From CAVPRW01 sp046727435 [NCBI: bacterium] (GTDB lineage: Bacteria > Tectomicrobia > Entotheonellia > J063), in contig JBKPCR010000499.1 of NCBI GenBank assembly GCA_046727435.1, positions 1 through 5,781 of the forward strand: a DNA stretch of 5,781 bases, written 5' to 3'. Positions 1 through 5,519 of the stretch are shown here, one piece after another (within the stretch, counting starts at the first letter, position 1; each line of letters opens with the position of its first letter). The translations under genes and the position numbers were made by a program. Below the pieces are notes generated by a model. The model saw nothing but the letters and a program-made list of their open reading frames with translations. It ran no database searches and was not told where the DNA came from.

Positions 1-285
1 GTGCTTCGAGGCGGCGCGTCCAGCGTCTGCGCCGCTTCCCTGGCCGTCGCCTGGCGTGCACGGCTCGGCTCTCCTGTGTCCCGTGCGGGTTCACCTCACG
101 GCGCGGCAGGGTTCACGTCAGGTGACGGCCTCCTGGGTTGCACCGCCTGCTCGGAGGGAGACTCCGCTTCAGCACCCCCGGTCACCCAGGAGCCCTGGGA
201 GCCGGCGACGTGGCGCTCTGGCGCTGACCACGACCGGCCTTACACCGGCGAGCAGACGGTGACTTGCCAGGCACACCACGCCTTC
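1..285. other. GC-rich stretch without a recognisable gene
   Basis: Open frames run through here on the plus strand (1-351 and 56-262), but their translations are rich in Arg, Pro, Ser and Gly and match no family I know. There is no convincing ribosome-binding site, so I treat them as chance frames in GC-rich DNA. Visible structure includes a direct repeat, GGGTTCACNTCA at 87-98 and 109-120 (22-bp period), and an inverted repeat, CTCCTGGGT at 130-138 with ACCCAGGAG at 184-192. The trinucleotide GTT does not occur on the minus strand of this stretch, so the half attC box at 286-292 cannot be completed inside the window. The stretch may be inserted DNA or the start of another cassette. Confidence 0.4.
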
Positions 286-292
286 GTTAGCC
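286..292 (-). other. half attC box (R''-like) after the oxidase gene
   Basis: The minus strand reads GGCTAAC, close to the RYYYAAC consensus that opens an integron attC site. It lies 48 nt after the oxidase stop codon. It is the exact complement of GTTAGCC, the box formed at the other end of the oxidase segment once the IS110 element is removed. The complementarity extends to 12 nt (AGCAGGCTAACG against CGTTAGCCTGCT). The rest of the site (L'', loop, L', R') is not seen in 1-285, so the site is interrupted, decayed or a false match. Confidence 0.45.
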
Positions 293-340
293 TGCTTCTT
301 GAAGAACACTTCACCGCATGCAACCTTGCTCACCTGCTGG

Positions 341-1396
341 TCAGCGTATAATCAAGTCAGGCCCAATATCTGCTACCGAGGGACAGCCACAAAGGGCGAG
401 AGTGGTGTCGAGCTCGCGCTGTAGGATGGCTAAAACGCGCTCGACACCTTCTTGCCCGGCAACCGCGAGCCCCCACAGCAAGGGACGTCCTACTAAGATG
501 GCACGTGCTCCTAAGGCCAGCGCTTTGACAATATCGGTGCCACGCCGAATACCGCCATCGACAAGAACTTCAATGTGCGTCCCGACGGCAGCGACAATTT
601 CGGGCAGAGCGTCTATGCCGGTGACGGCTGTATCCAACTGCCGGCCCCCATGATTGGAGACAATAATGCCCGCGACCCCATAATCTACTGCCCTTTTGGC
701 ATCATCTCCCCGCAAAATGCCTTTGACCCAGACCGGTAAGGGCGTAATCGAGCGAAGCCATGTGAGGTCATCCCAGGTGAGTGAAGGGTCGAACTGCGCG
801 TTGACGTAGGGCAGGATCGTTGCCGCTTGCGTATTGTGAAATGCCTCAAAGTTCTTCAGGGTGAGGCCGGGGGGCAATTGTAATCCAGTCCGCAAGATGT
901 TTTCGCGCACACCGGGTACGGGGAGATCTACGGTCAGAACGATGGCCTGATACCCGGCAGCGGTGGCGCGTTCGACGAGGCATTGGGTGATATGCCGGTC
1001 TTTATACACGTACACTTGGAACCAGTTCGCAGCTCCAACAGCGGCCACTTCTTCGAGCGAAGCATTGGATAACGTGCTGAGACATTGAATAATGCCAGCG
1101 TTTTTCGCCGCTTGGGCAATGGCCACTTCCCCCTCGGGGTGGGCCAACTGCGCCATCGCCGTAGGCGCGATGATCATCGGCATGGCGGTGGCGTGGCCCA
1201 AGATTGTCGTAGCTAAAGTGCGGTGGTTGACATTGGTGAGTACCCGAGGACGCAGCTTGATACGATTGAAAGCGGTGCGGTTCTCCCGTAAGGTGATTTC
1301 ATCCGCAGCGCCACCGGCATAGTAACCGAAGAATGCCTCGGGTATCTTGGCTTGTGCTGCTTGCTCGTAATCGAACGTGTTGATGAATTCCGTCAT
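341..1396 (-). CDS. FMN-dependent alpha-hydroxy-acid oxidase (glycolate/L-lactate oxidase family)
   Basis: This 351-residue cytosolic flavoprotein is complete and close to the usual family length of about 350-370. The family oxidises an L-2-hydroxy acid such as glycolate or L-lactate to the 2-oxo acid, passing electrons to O2 or another acceptor. Alignment from memory to spinach glycolate oxidase finds every active-site residue: Tyr25 in YYAGGAADE, Tyr129 in QVYVYKDR, Asp157 and Arg164, Lys225, and His249 and Arg252 in SNHGGRQLD. The FMN-phosphate region DGGIRRGTDIVKALALGAR (280-298) and GRP are intact. Leu109 stands where plant glycolate oxidase has Trp108. Cyanobacterial lactate oxidases also have Leu there, so lactate is a reasonable guess, but substrate is not settled. 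There is no signal peptide or membrane segment. A modest GAGGGA site lies 11 nt before the ATG. The segment is bounded by attC-like boxes (286-292 and 1477-1480 plus 3010-3012), so it may be an integron cassette, with the IS110 element inserted at its 5' border. Confidence 0.93.
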   Translation of the reverse strand: MTEFINTFDYEQAAQAKIPEAFFGYYAGGAADEITLRENRTAFNRIKLRPRVLTNVNHRTLATTILGHATAMPMIIAPTAMAQLAHPEGEVAIAQAAKNAGIIQCLSTLSNASLEEVAAVGAANWFQVYVYKDRHITQCLVERATAAGYQAIVLTVDLPVPGVRENILRTGLQLPPGLTLKNFEAFHNTQAATILPYVNAQFDPSLTWDDLTWLRSITPLPVWVKGILRGDDAKRAVDYGVAGIIVSNHGGRQLDTAVTGIDALPEIVAAVGTHIEVLVDGGIRRGTDIVKALALGARAILVGRPLLWGLAVAGQEGVERVLAILQRELDTTLALCGCPSVADIGPDLIIR

Positions 1397-1480
1397 ATCC
1401 GTTTCGATCCCTCATCCCGCACAGTACTTGTAAACTTCTCAAATGATCTCCACAGCAGGTCGTCAGCGCTCTAGCAGGCT
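1397..1480 (-). other. leader of the oxidase gene and cassette 5' end
   Basis: This 84-bp gap separates the oxidase ATG from the left end of the IS110 element. On the minus strand it begins AGCCTGCT. With the GTT at 3012-3010 across the element, it rebuilds GTTAGCC, an R'-type attC box. I see no good sigma-70 promoter here. The oxidase may depend on a promoter further upstream that the IS110 insertion has moved away. A perfect inverted repeat, TCTAGC-AG-GCTAGA (1470-1483), straddles the element border. Confidence 0.5.
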
Positions 1481-1483
1481 AGA

Positions 1484-1489
1484 CATAAT
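1484..1489 (+). promoter_or_regulatory. -10 half of a junction promoter (IS110 left end)
   Basis: CATAAT matches the -10 consensus at five of six positions, pointing into the element. In the integrated form no -35 lies at the right distance upstream. When the element circularises, the TTGACA at its right end would sit 17 bp upstream (14 bp from the right end plus 3 bp from the left end). Transcription would then start near 1496, just before the structured leader. Confidence 0.6.
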
Positions 1490-1496
1490 GACTTCC
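1488..1496 (+). repeat. left subterminal inverted repeat of the IS110 element
   Basis: ATGACTTCC is the exact reverse complement of GGAAGTCAT at 2998-3006. It overlaps the -10 hexamer by two bases. In a circular junction the two repeats would face each other across about 10 bp. Confidence 0.75.
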
Positions 1497-1504
1497 GAGG
1501 GGTC

Positions 1505-1592
1505 GGCTGACCTCCAGTTGCACCGTGGGTGAGCTTCCCCAAAGCCAGAGCCACAGCATGCCGGAGCATGCACATGCACTTGGAGGTCAGCC
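1505..1592 (+). promoter_or_regulatory. leader hairpin that buries the transposase ribosome-binding site
   Basis: GGCTGACCTCCA (1505-1516) pairs perfectly with TGGAGGTCAGCC (1581-1592). After one wobble and one mismatch the stem continues with TGCA (1519-1522) and TGCA (1575-1578). The Shine-Dalgarno GGAGG (1582-1586), 6 nt before the ATG at 1593, lies inside the stem. The loop holds two further hairpins: GTGG...CCAC enclosing GCTT...AAGC (1525-1554), and GCATGC-CGGA-GCATGC (1556-1571). This could restrict translation of the transposase. It might instead be part of the guide (bridge) RNA that IS110 elements make. Confidence 0.65.
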
Positions 1593-2912
1593 ATGAGCCA
1601 GTCTAGCACGCTTGACGTCGGATTGGATGTGCATCAAGAGTCGATCGCCGTCGCCTCTGTTGCCAAAGACCACGACGCCGAGGTCATCGACCTTGGGGCC
1701 ATGAGCACTCGGCCATGCGACATTGATCAACTCGTCCGCACGCGGCAATCAACAGCCCAACGCCTGGTCTTTGTCTATGAAGCGGGGCCCTGTGGGTACT
1801 GGTGGTCTCGCGATCTGACCAAGAAAGGCGATGTCTGCTGGGTCGTCGCCCCCGCCTTGATGCCGCAAACGGCGGGCGACCGGGTGAAACCCGATCGCCG
1901 CGACGCGGTGCCACTGGCGCGCCTGATGCGCTCGGGGGCTCTCACCCCCGTCGATGTCCCCCAGGTGGCAGATGACGCGCTCCACGATCGTACCCGCGCG
2001 CGTGCAGACACCATCCGTGCTCTCCACACGGCCACGTGTCGTCTGAAGGCCTTCTGGCTCCGGCATGACATCCGGTCCACCGGCCGGGCCACCTGGCGTC
2101 CAGCCCACCTCCGATGGCTCCGCGAGGTGGGCGGTCCCACCCCGGCGCCGCCCATCGTCTTTCAAGCATACGTCCGAGCGCTCACCGAACACGCCGAGCG
2201 ACTCCAGCGGCTGGCACCGGCACTCCACGAACAGGTCACCGCCTGGCGTTTAGACCCGGTCGTCGACGCCCTCCAGGCGCTGCGCGGCGTGCCGTTCACC
2301 GTGGTCGTGACCACGGTGGCCGCACTCGGCGACCTCACGCGCGTCGAGAACCCTAGACAGCTCATGAAATGCTTGGGGCTGAGCCCTTCGGAATCCTCCA
2401 GCGGTGCGCGACGCCGGCAGGGGTCGCTCACCACAGCCGGTCATCCCCATGCGCGCCGAGCCGTGGTCGAAGGGGCCTGGGCCTACCGCGATCCCGCCAA
2501 GGTCAGTCGCCACGTGCCACTCCGGCTGGAACAACTCCCGAACCCGATTCAAGACATCAGCTGGAAGGCCCACGTGCGGCTGTGCCAACGCTTTCGACGC
2601 GTGACGGCGCGCGGCAACCACGCCAACCAAGTCGTCGTGGCCATCGCTCGGGAACTGGCGGGCTGGATGTGGGCCATTGCCACAGAGATCGCCGTGACAC
2701 CGTCAGCCTCAGAGATCGCTTGCTATGGAACCAACCGTGGAGAAGGATTCCACCGTGCATCGGCAGCGGCGCCGCCCCGGTGTGGTGCCACCCTCGACGG
2801 CGTGACGAGACCAGCAGGCACACTCGCGCCTCGAGTGAGGCCGGCACCCGACGGATGCCAGTCAGGTGGGACCCCATCCACGGATCTCAGCAGGATCACC
2901 CGTCGCTTCTGA
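1593..2912 (+). CDS. IS110-family transposase (DEDD recombinase)
   Basis: This 439-residue transposase is the RNA-guided recombinase that excises and inserts the element as a circle. The RuvC-like N-terminal domain carries the DEDD set at the expected spacing: Asp12 in GLDVHQ, Glu63 in VYEAGP, and Asp101 and Asp104 in KPDRRDA. The C-terminal Tnp20 domain has RGVPF (231-235), the GLSPSESSSGARRRQGSL block (262-279) with the candidate catalytic serine at 269 or 270, and VVEGAWAYR. The start follows GGAGG by 6 nt. From about residue 375 the chain becomes Pro/Arg/Gly-rich and unlike a folded domain. I suspect the frame there simply runs across an RNA-coding right end. Several normally conserved residues look changed (LTTAGH where relatives commonly have ITKAGN, by my recollection), so activity is uncertain although the frame is intact. 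Confidence 0.9.
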   Translation: MSQSSTLDVGLDVHQESIAVASVAKDHDAEVIDLGAMSTRPCDIDQLVRTRQSTAQRLVFVYEAGPCGYWWSRDLTKKGDVCWVVAPALMPQTAGDRVKPDRRDAVPLARLMRSGALTPVDVPQVADDALHDRTRARADTIRALHTATCRLKAFWLRHDIRSTGRATWRPAHLRWLREVGGPTPAPPIVFQAYVRALTEHAERLQRLAPALHEQVTAWRLDPVVDALQALRGVPFTVVVTTVAALGDLTRVENPRQLMKCLGLSPSESSSGARRRQGSLTTAGHPHARRAVVEGAWAYRDPAKVSRHVPLRLEQLPNPIQDISWKAHVRLCQRFRRVTARGNHANQVVVAIARELAGWMWAIATEIAVTPSASEIACYGTNRGEGFHRASAAAPPRCGATLDGVTRPAGTLAPRVRPAPDGCQSGGTPSTDLSRITRRF

Positions 2913-2916
2913 CGGG
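2899..2916 (+). promoter_or_regulatory. hairpin over the transposase stop codon
   Basis: CCCGTC-GCTTCT-GACGGG forms a 6-bp GC-rich stem with a 6-nt loop, and the stop TGA (2910-2912) lies at the loop and descending arm. No T-run follows, so it is unlikely to be an intrinsic terminator. It is more likely part of the structured right end. Confidence 0.5.
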
Positions 2917-2989
2917 CTCCGCCGCTTCCGATGACCTAGGTCAAGGGATAAGGGGATAAAGAAGATGGAAAACAACTGCTAACCAACTC

Positions 2990-2995
2990 TTGACA
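2990..2995 (+). promoter_or_regulatory. -35 half of a junction promoter (IS110 right end)
   Basis: TTGACA is a perfect sigma-70 -35 hexamer pointing out of the right end, 14 bp from the proposed border. In the integrated copy it faces the attC remnant, where no good -10 is seen. In the circle it pairs with CATAAT at 1484-1489. Junction promoters of this kind are established for IS110-type elements. Confidence 0.65.
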
Positions 2996-2997
2996 TT

Positions 2998-3006
2998 GGA
3001 AGTCAT
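2998..3006 (+). repeat. right subterminal inverted repeat of the IS110 element
   Basis: GGAAGTCAT is the exact reverse complement of 1488-1496. Three bases (ATC) are left between it and the proposed right border at 3009. Confidence 0.75.
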
Positions 3007-3009
3007 ATC

Positions 3010-3082
3010 AACGCCCGCGCTCAGCCGTTCCCGAAAGCGGAAGCGAGGACGAGCGGACGCTGTAGGGCATCGGCTGCAGCGC
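3010..3082 (-). other. central part of an interrupted attC-like recombination site
   Basis: This 73-bp remnant lies between the two insertion sequences. On the minus strand it reads GCGCTGCAGCCG (3082-3071), a 43-nt loop, CGGCTGAGCGC (3027-3017), GGGC, then GTT (3012-3010). The two arms pair over 11 bp with one extra G in the first arm, which is the L''/L' architecture of an attC site with its extrahelical base. The loop can add CCC (3030-3032) with GGG (3065-3067). With GTCTAAC (4812-4806) on one side and AGCC (1480-1477) on the other, the whole site is 91 nt, within the normal attC size range. Confidence 0.72.
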
Positions 3083-3098
3083 CAGACTGTGTGAAAAC
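3083..3098 (+). repeat. left terminal inverted repeat of the IS1182 element
   Basis: CAGACTGTGTGAAAAC is identical over all 16 positions to the reverse complement of 4783-4798. Confidence 0.92.
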
Positions 3099-3168
3099 CC
3101 TTTGAGATAGCTCATACGCCTATGATCGTACTGAGACCACACGACAGCACACGGGCTCTGGAGGATCT

Positions 3169-4659
3169 ATGGACTATATCAGCGGCATGAACCGGGATCA
3201 AGTCTTGCTGTTTCCCGAAAGGGTCGATGGGTACATTGCGGACAATAACCCTGTTCGGTTTATCGATGCCTATGTCGAGAGCCTTGATCTTGTGGCCCTG
3301 GGGTTTACCCATGCTGTCCCCAAGGGCACAGGACGTCCCAGCTACCCCCCTGCAGACCTGCTGAAGCTGTACATCTATGGGTATCTCCATACGATTCGTT
3401 CCCGCCGCAAGTGAGAGCAGGAGACGCATCGCCATGTCGAGCTGATGTGGTGACTCTGTAAGCTCAGACCGGATTTTAAAACGATCGCCGCTTTTCGCCA
3501 AGATCATGCGACGGCACTCAAGCAAGTATGTCGAGAGTTGACCCGCTTCTGCAAACGGCTCGACCTATTCGGCCGTGAGCTGATTGCCATTGATGGAAGG
3601 ACGTTTAAAGCCGTCACTAGTAAAGATCGTAATTTCACTGAACATCAACTCAAGCAGCTACTGAAGCAAATTAACGAAAGGCTTGAGGTGTATCTCAAGG
3701 AATTGGATCAACAAGATGCCATCGAGGCACCAGTGACCACCCCCACAGGGGATGAGCTGCGAGAAAAAATCGCCACATTACAGGCCCGCCAGCAAAAAGA
3801 TGCAGACCTCCTGCCGCACCTTGAGGCGATCGGCGCCTCACAGATCTCCTTCACCGATGCTGATAGTCGTTCGCTGAAGACCAAACACGGTACGGACGTC
3901 TGTTACAATGTTCAGCTGGCCGTCGATCATCACCATAAACTGATTGTAGAGCATGAAGTCACGAATGACGTAGCGGCCCAGGCGCCATGGGCCACGAGGG
4001 CCACACGCGCGAGGGCCACCCTGGAAACCGATCAGTTAGACGCTCTCGCCGACAGGGGCTATGACAACGGCGATGAGGTCAAGAAATGTGTGGCGCAGGG
4101 GATCGTTCCCTCTATCCCGAAACCAAACACCTCGGCCCAGACCACATGAGGGCTCTTTGGGAAAGACGCCTTTCCCTATGATGCGCAGAACGATTGCGAT
4201 CGCTGGCCTGCTGGCCAAGTCTTAACGTTTCGATTCGAGACGGTTGCACAAGGACGGCCGCTCCGCGATTATTCCACCTCCGCTTGCCAGGGATGTCCGT
4301 TCAAAGCTCAGTGCACGCGTACTAAAGGGCACCGGAGAATCACGCGATGGGTGCCTGAACGTTTGATGGAAGACATGCAGCCAAGAGTCCTGACAAATCC
4401 GGAGAAGATGCAATTACGGAAAAGTATTGTTGAACATCCCTTGGGTACGATCACGCGATGGATGGACCAGGGCTATTTGCTACCTCGCGTATTGGAAACA
4501 GTGCGAGGAGCAATGAGCCTCACCATTGTCGTCTACAATCTCACAAGAGTCATCAACATCCTCGGGGTCCAGGAGTTGATCGCCGCCGTGAGCTACCAGA
4601 GGATCATCCTCTGCCGGTACAAGGTCGAGATGACCCACAATGCCAGGCGAGGCCAATAG
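3169..4659 (+). pseudogene. IS1182-family DDE transposase, interrupted by three TGA codons
   Basis: One frame runs from ATG at 3169 (GGAGG at 3160-3164) to TAG at 4657-4659, broken only by TGA at 3412, 3451 and 4147. There is no frameshift. The translation is recognisably IS1182 throughout: LLKLYIYGYLHTIRSRRK, then EQETHRHVELMW and LCKLRPDFKTIAAFRQDH, AIDGRTFKAV, TDADSR, ADRGY, GLFGKDAFPYD, a Cys motif ACQGCPFKAQC, and IVEHPLGTITRWMDQGY. The catalytic Asp (3592), Asp (4051) and Glu (4432) are all retained. The frame would give about 496 residues including the stop positions. Standard decoding would give an 81-residue fragment and no active enzyme. Internal fragments lack ribosome-binding sites. 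Point-mutation decay is the simplest reading. Confidence 0.88.
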
Positions 4660-4782
4660 ATCCTCATCAGAGGCCTTGGCTGACCCGGCAGGTATGACAG
4701 GCTTCCTCTCAACGCGGCGAGACAGGAACCCCTCAACCCCAACGGTGCACAGACATTCCATCGCCCCGATACAGAACTATGA

Positions 4783-4798
4783 GTTTTCACACAGTCTG
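4783..4798 (-). repeat. right terminal inverted repeat of the IS1182 element
   Basis: GTTTTCACACAGTCTG is the exact complement of the left repeat. The 123 bp between the transposase frame and this repeat shows no further gene. Confidence 0.92.
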
Positions 4799-4812
4799 TG
4801 CCCTGGTTAGAC
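4799..4812 (-). other. R'' end of the interrupted attC-like site
   Basis: The minus strand reads GTCTAAC (4812-4806), a perfect RYYYAAC box, then CAGGGCA up to the IS1182 end. It begins 9 nt after the antitoxin stop codon, the usual place for a cassette's attC. Its complement GTTAGACC is rebuilt at the other end of the toxin-antitoxin cassette, where TTAGACC (5601-5595) follows the group II intron. Confidence 0.72.
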
Positions 4813-4821
4813 CATTGCTGT

Positions 4822-5058
4822 TTAGAGACGGTCGTCGTCCTCTGGCTCAACATGCGGCACGGCTTGTAAAACCTTCTCGAAATCGGCACGCTTGCCCTGC
4901 TGGGCTTCTCGGGTTAAATAGTCTTCTGTCACGAGGGCGGCCATCTTTTCTGCCGCCGCAATGACGAGAAACTGATTCATGGAAATCCCTTCTGCTTGGG
5001 CCAATTCCTTAATTTTGGCATGCAAGGACTTCGGTAATCGGACGGTGATCGTACTCAT
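4822..5058 (-). CDS. ribbon-helix-helix antitoxin (CopG/HicB-like)
   Basis: This small 78-residue protein should dimerise through its N-terminal strand, bind the operon promoter, and neutralise the PIN toxin with its acidic tail. Residues 3-9 (TITVRLP) are the DNA-contacting beta strand, 11-24 helix one, and 26-42 helix two with the turn GISMNQF. The tail ends EPEDDDRL. It is the second gene of the operon. Its ATG overlaps the toxin stop as ATGA, implying translational coupling, and AGGAG lies 9 nt upstream inside the toxin gene. Toxin-first order is less usual, but it is known for PIN/RHH pairs of this kind. An attC-like box follows the stop by 9 nt, so the pair forms one integron cassette. 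Confidence 0.87.
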   Translation of the reverse strand: MSTITVRLPKSLHAKIKELAQAEGISMNQFLVIAAAEKMAALVTEDYLTREAQQGKRADFEKVLQAVPHVEPEDDDRL

Positions 5059-5489
5059 AACTCTCGACTCCTGAGGCGGTGTAAAAACTCGCGGGGACGT
5101 ATGGGAACAATACCGAAATGCTCCTCAATCCTGCTCCCGGTAAAGTCGCGGAGATTGTGCGTAATAATGTAACGACGCTGGGACGCCACGGCCGCTTCCA
5201 GCACCATGTCATCCTGCGGATCTTTGAGCCAAGGGCGCCATAGAAAGAACACGCGTTGTCTGTGGGCAATACTGCACAAGTAGCGTAAGAAATTGAGAAT
5301 GTCGTCTCGGGTACTAGCACCGGTCATGTGCTCGGGTCGTGTGAGCACGTCCTGATACTGCAGATATAAGGGCACCGTCAGCGCCATCTGAAAACGCTCC
5401 GACGGCAGCTGGAACACAATCGCATAGGAGGCCCCCATGTCTGAGCGGAGGGCAGAAACGAGCACATTGGTATCCAGAATGACCCGCAT
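5055..5489 (-). CDS. PIN-domain toxin of a toxin-antitoxin pair (COG1569-like)
   Basis: This 144-residue protein is full length for the family, whose active members are Mg-dependent endoribonucleases that cut RNA. The PIN acidic sites visible are Asp6 in VILDTNVLVSAL, the DPQDDMVLEAA cluster (Asp90, Asp93, Asp94), and Asp115 in THNLRDF. The second acidic site is unusual. Relatives, as I recall them, read EYEDVL, whereas this protein reads QYQDVL (44-49), so both Glu are Gln and only Asp47 remains. The nuclease may be weak or dead, or Asp47 may substitute. The ATG at 5489 is the only sensible start, because the PIN core begins at once. No Shine-Dalgarno is visible. The promoter places the transcript start 2-3 nt before the ATG, so a leaderless mRNA is likely. 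Confidence 0.88.
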   Translation of the reverse strand: MRVILDTNVLVSALRSDMGASYAIVFQLPSERFQMALTVPLYLQYQDVLTRPEHMTGASTRDDILNFLRYLCSIAHRQRVFFLWRPWLKDPQDDMVLEAAVASQRRYIITHNLRDFTGSRIEEHFGIVPIRPREFLHRLRSREL

Positions 5490-5492
5490 ATA

Positions 5493-5519
5493 GTGGCATA
5501 TATACCACCATTTCAGTGG
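5493..5519. promoter_or_regulatory. palindromic operator of the toxin-antitoxin operon
   Basis: GTGGCATATATACCAC (5493-5508) is a palindrome with one mismatched pair, and it covers the -10. A further GTGG at 5516-5519 repeats the half-site about one helical turn on (5493, 5505, 5516). Ribbon-helix-helix dimers typically bind such spaced short half-sites, so the antitoxin probably represses its own promoter here. Binding itself is inferred. Confidence 0.6.

Larger units (their letters stand above)
2735..2995 (+). ncRNA. candidate bridge-RNA region at the IS110 right end
   Basis: IS1111-type elements encode their guide RNA between the transposase and the right end. This stretch is dense in small hairpins: GTGGA (2737-2741) with TCCAC (2749-2753), CACTCG (2821-2826) with CGAGTG (2832-2837), and CCCGTC (2899-2904) with GACGGG (2911-2916), which spans the transposase stop codon. 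The overlapping protein sequence is low-complexity, which suits a conserved RNA better than a conserved domain. I could not derive guide loops or their match to the flanking target, so both limits and function are inferred. Confidence 0.35.
1481..3009 (+). mobile_element. IS110-family insertion sequence, IS1111-like
   Basis: The element holds a DEDD transposase (1593-2912) between 9-bp subterminal inverted repeats, ATGACTTCC (1488-1496) and GGAAGTCAT (2998-3006). Subterminal repeats mark the IS1111 group. As I recall, that group leaves about 7 bp outside the left repeat and 3 bp outside the right. Applying this gives 1481-3009, about 1.53 kb, a normal size. The same borders are supported twice independently: removing them rebuilds an attC box (GTT joined to AGCC on the minus strand), and joining them places a -35 and a -10 exactly 17 bp apart. 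No target duplication is visible, as expected for IS110. Some IS1111 elements are known to target attC sites. The ends could be off by 1-3 bp. Confidence 0.82.
3083..4798 (+). mobile_element. IS1182-family insertion sequence, defective
   Basis: The element is bounded by perfect 16-bp terminal inverted repeats, CAGACTGTGTGAAAAC at 3083-3098 and its complement at 4783-4798. It is 1716 bp long, a usual IS1182 size, and holds one transposase frame (3169-4659) with three in-frame stops. It is inserted inside an attC site, between the R'' spacer and the L'' arm. I see no clear target-site duplication. Because both ends are intact, it could still be moved by a related transposase acting in trans. 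Confidence 0.88.

Noticed and set aside
294-305. TTCTTGAAGAA near-palindrome as a terminator for the oxidase
   Set aside because: The arms are AT-rich with a one-base centre, and no T-run follows on the minus strand.
1-351. Plus-strand open frames at 1-351 and 56-262
   Set aside because: Low-complexity translation, no recognisable family, no ribosome-binding site, and the longer one runs into the oxidase 3' end on the other strand.
1684-2959. Several long open frames on both strands across the IS110 transposase
   Set aside because: They are shadows of a GC-rich coding gene. Only 1593-2912 has the DEDD and serine motifs and a ribosome-binding site.
3099-3126. Promoter for the IS1182 transposase with TATGAT at 3121-3126
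   Set aside because: TTGAGA at 3102-3107 is only 13 bp away, and no -35 lies at normal spacing.
3169-4659. Genetic-code reassignment of UGA
   Set aside because: The oxidase, toxin, IS110 transposase and intron protein all end in TGA at sensible lengths, so decay of a transposase is simpler.
3075-4806. Target-site duplication flanking the IS1182 element
   Set aside because: The flanks AGCGC and TGCCC share no direct repeat.
4779-4964. Plus-strand open frame opposite the antitoxin
   Set aside because: It starts inside the IS1182 terminal repeat and is antisense to a clear ribbon-helix-helix gene.
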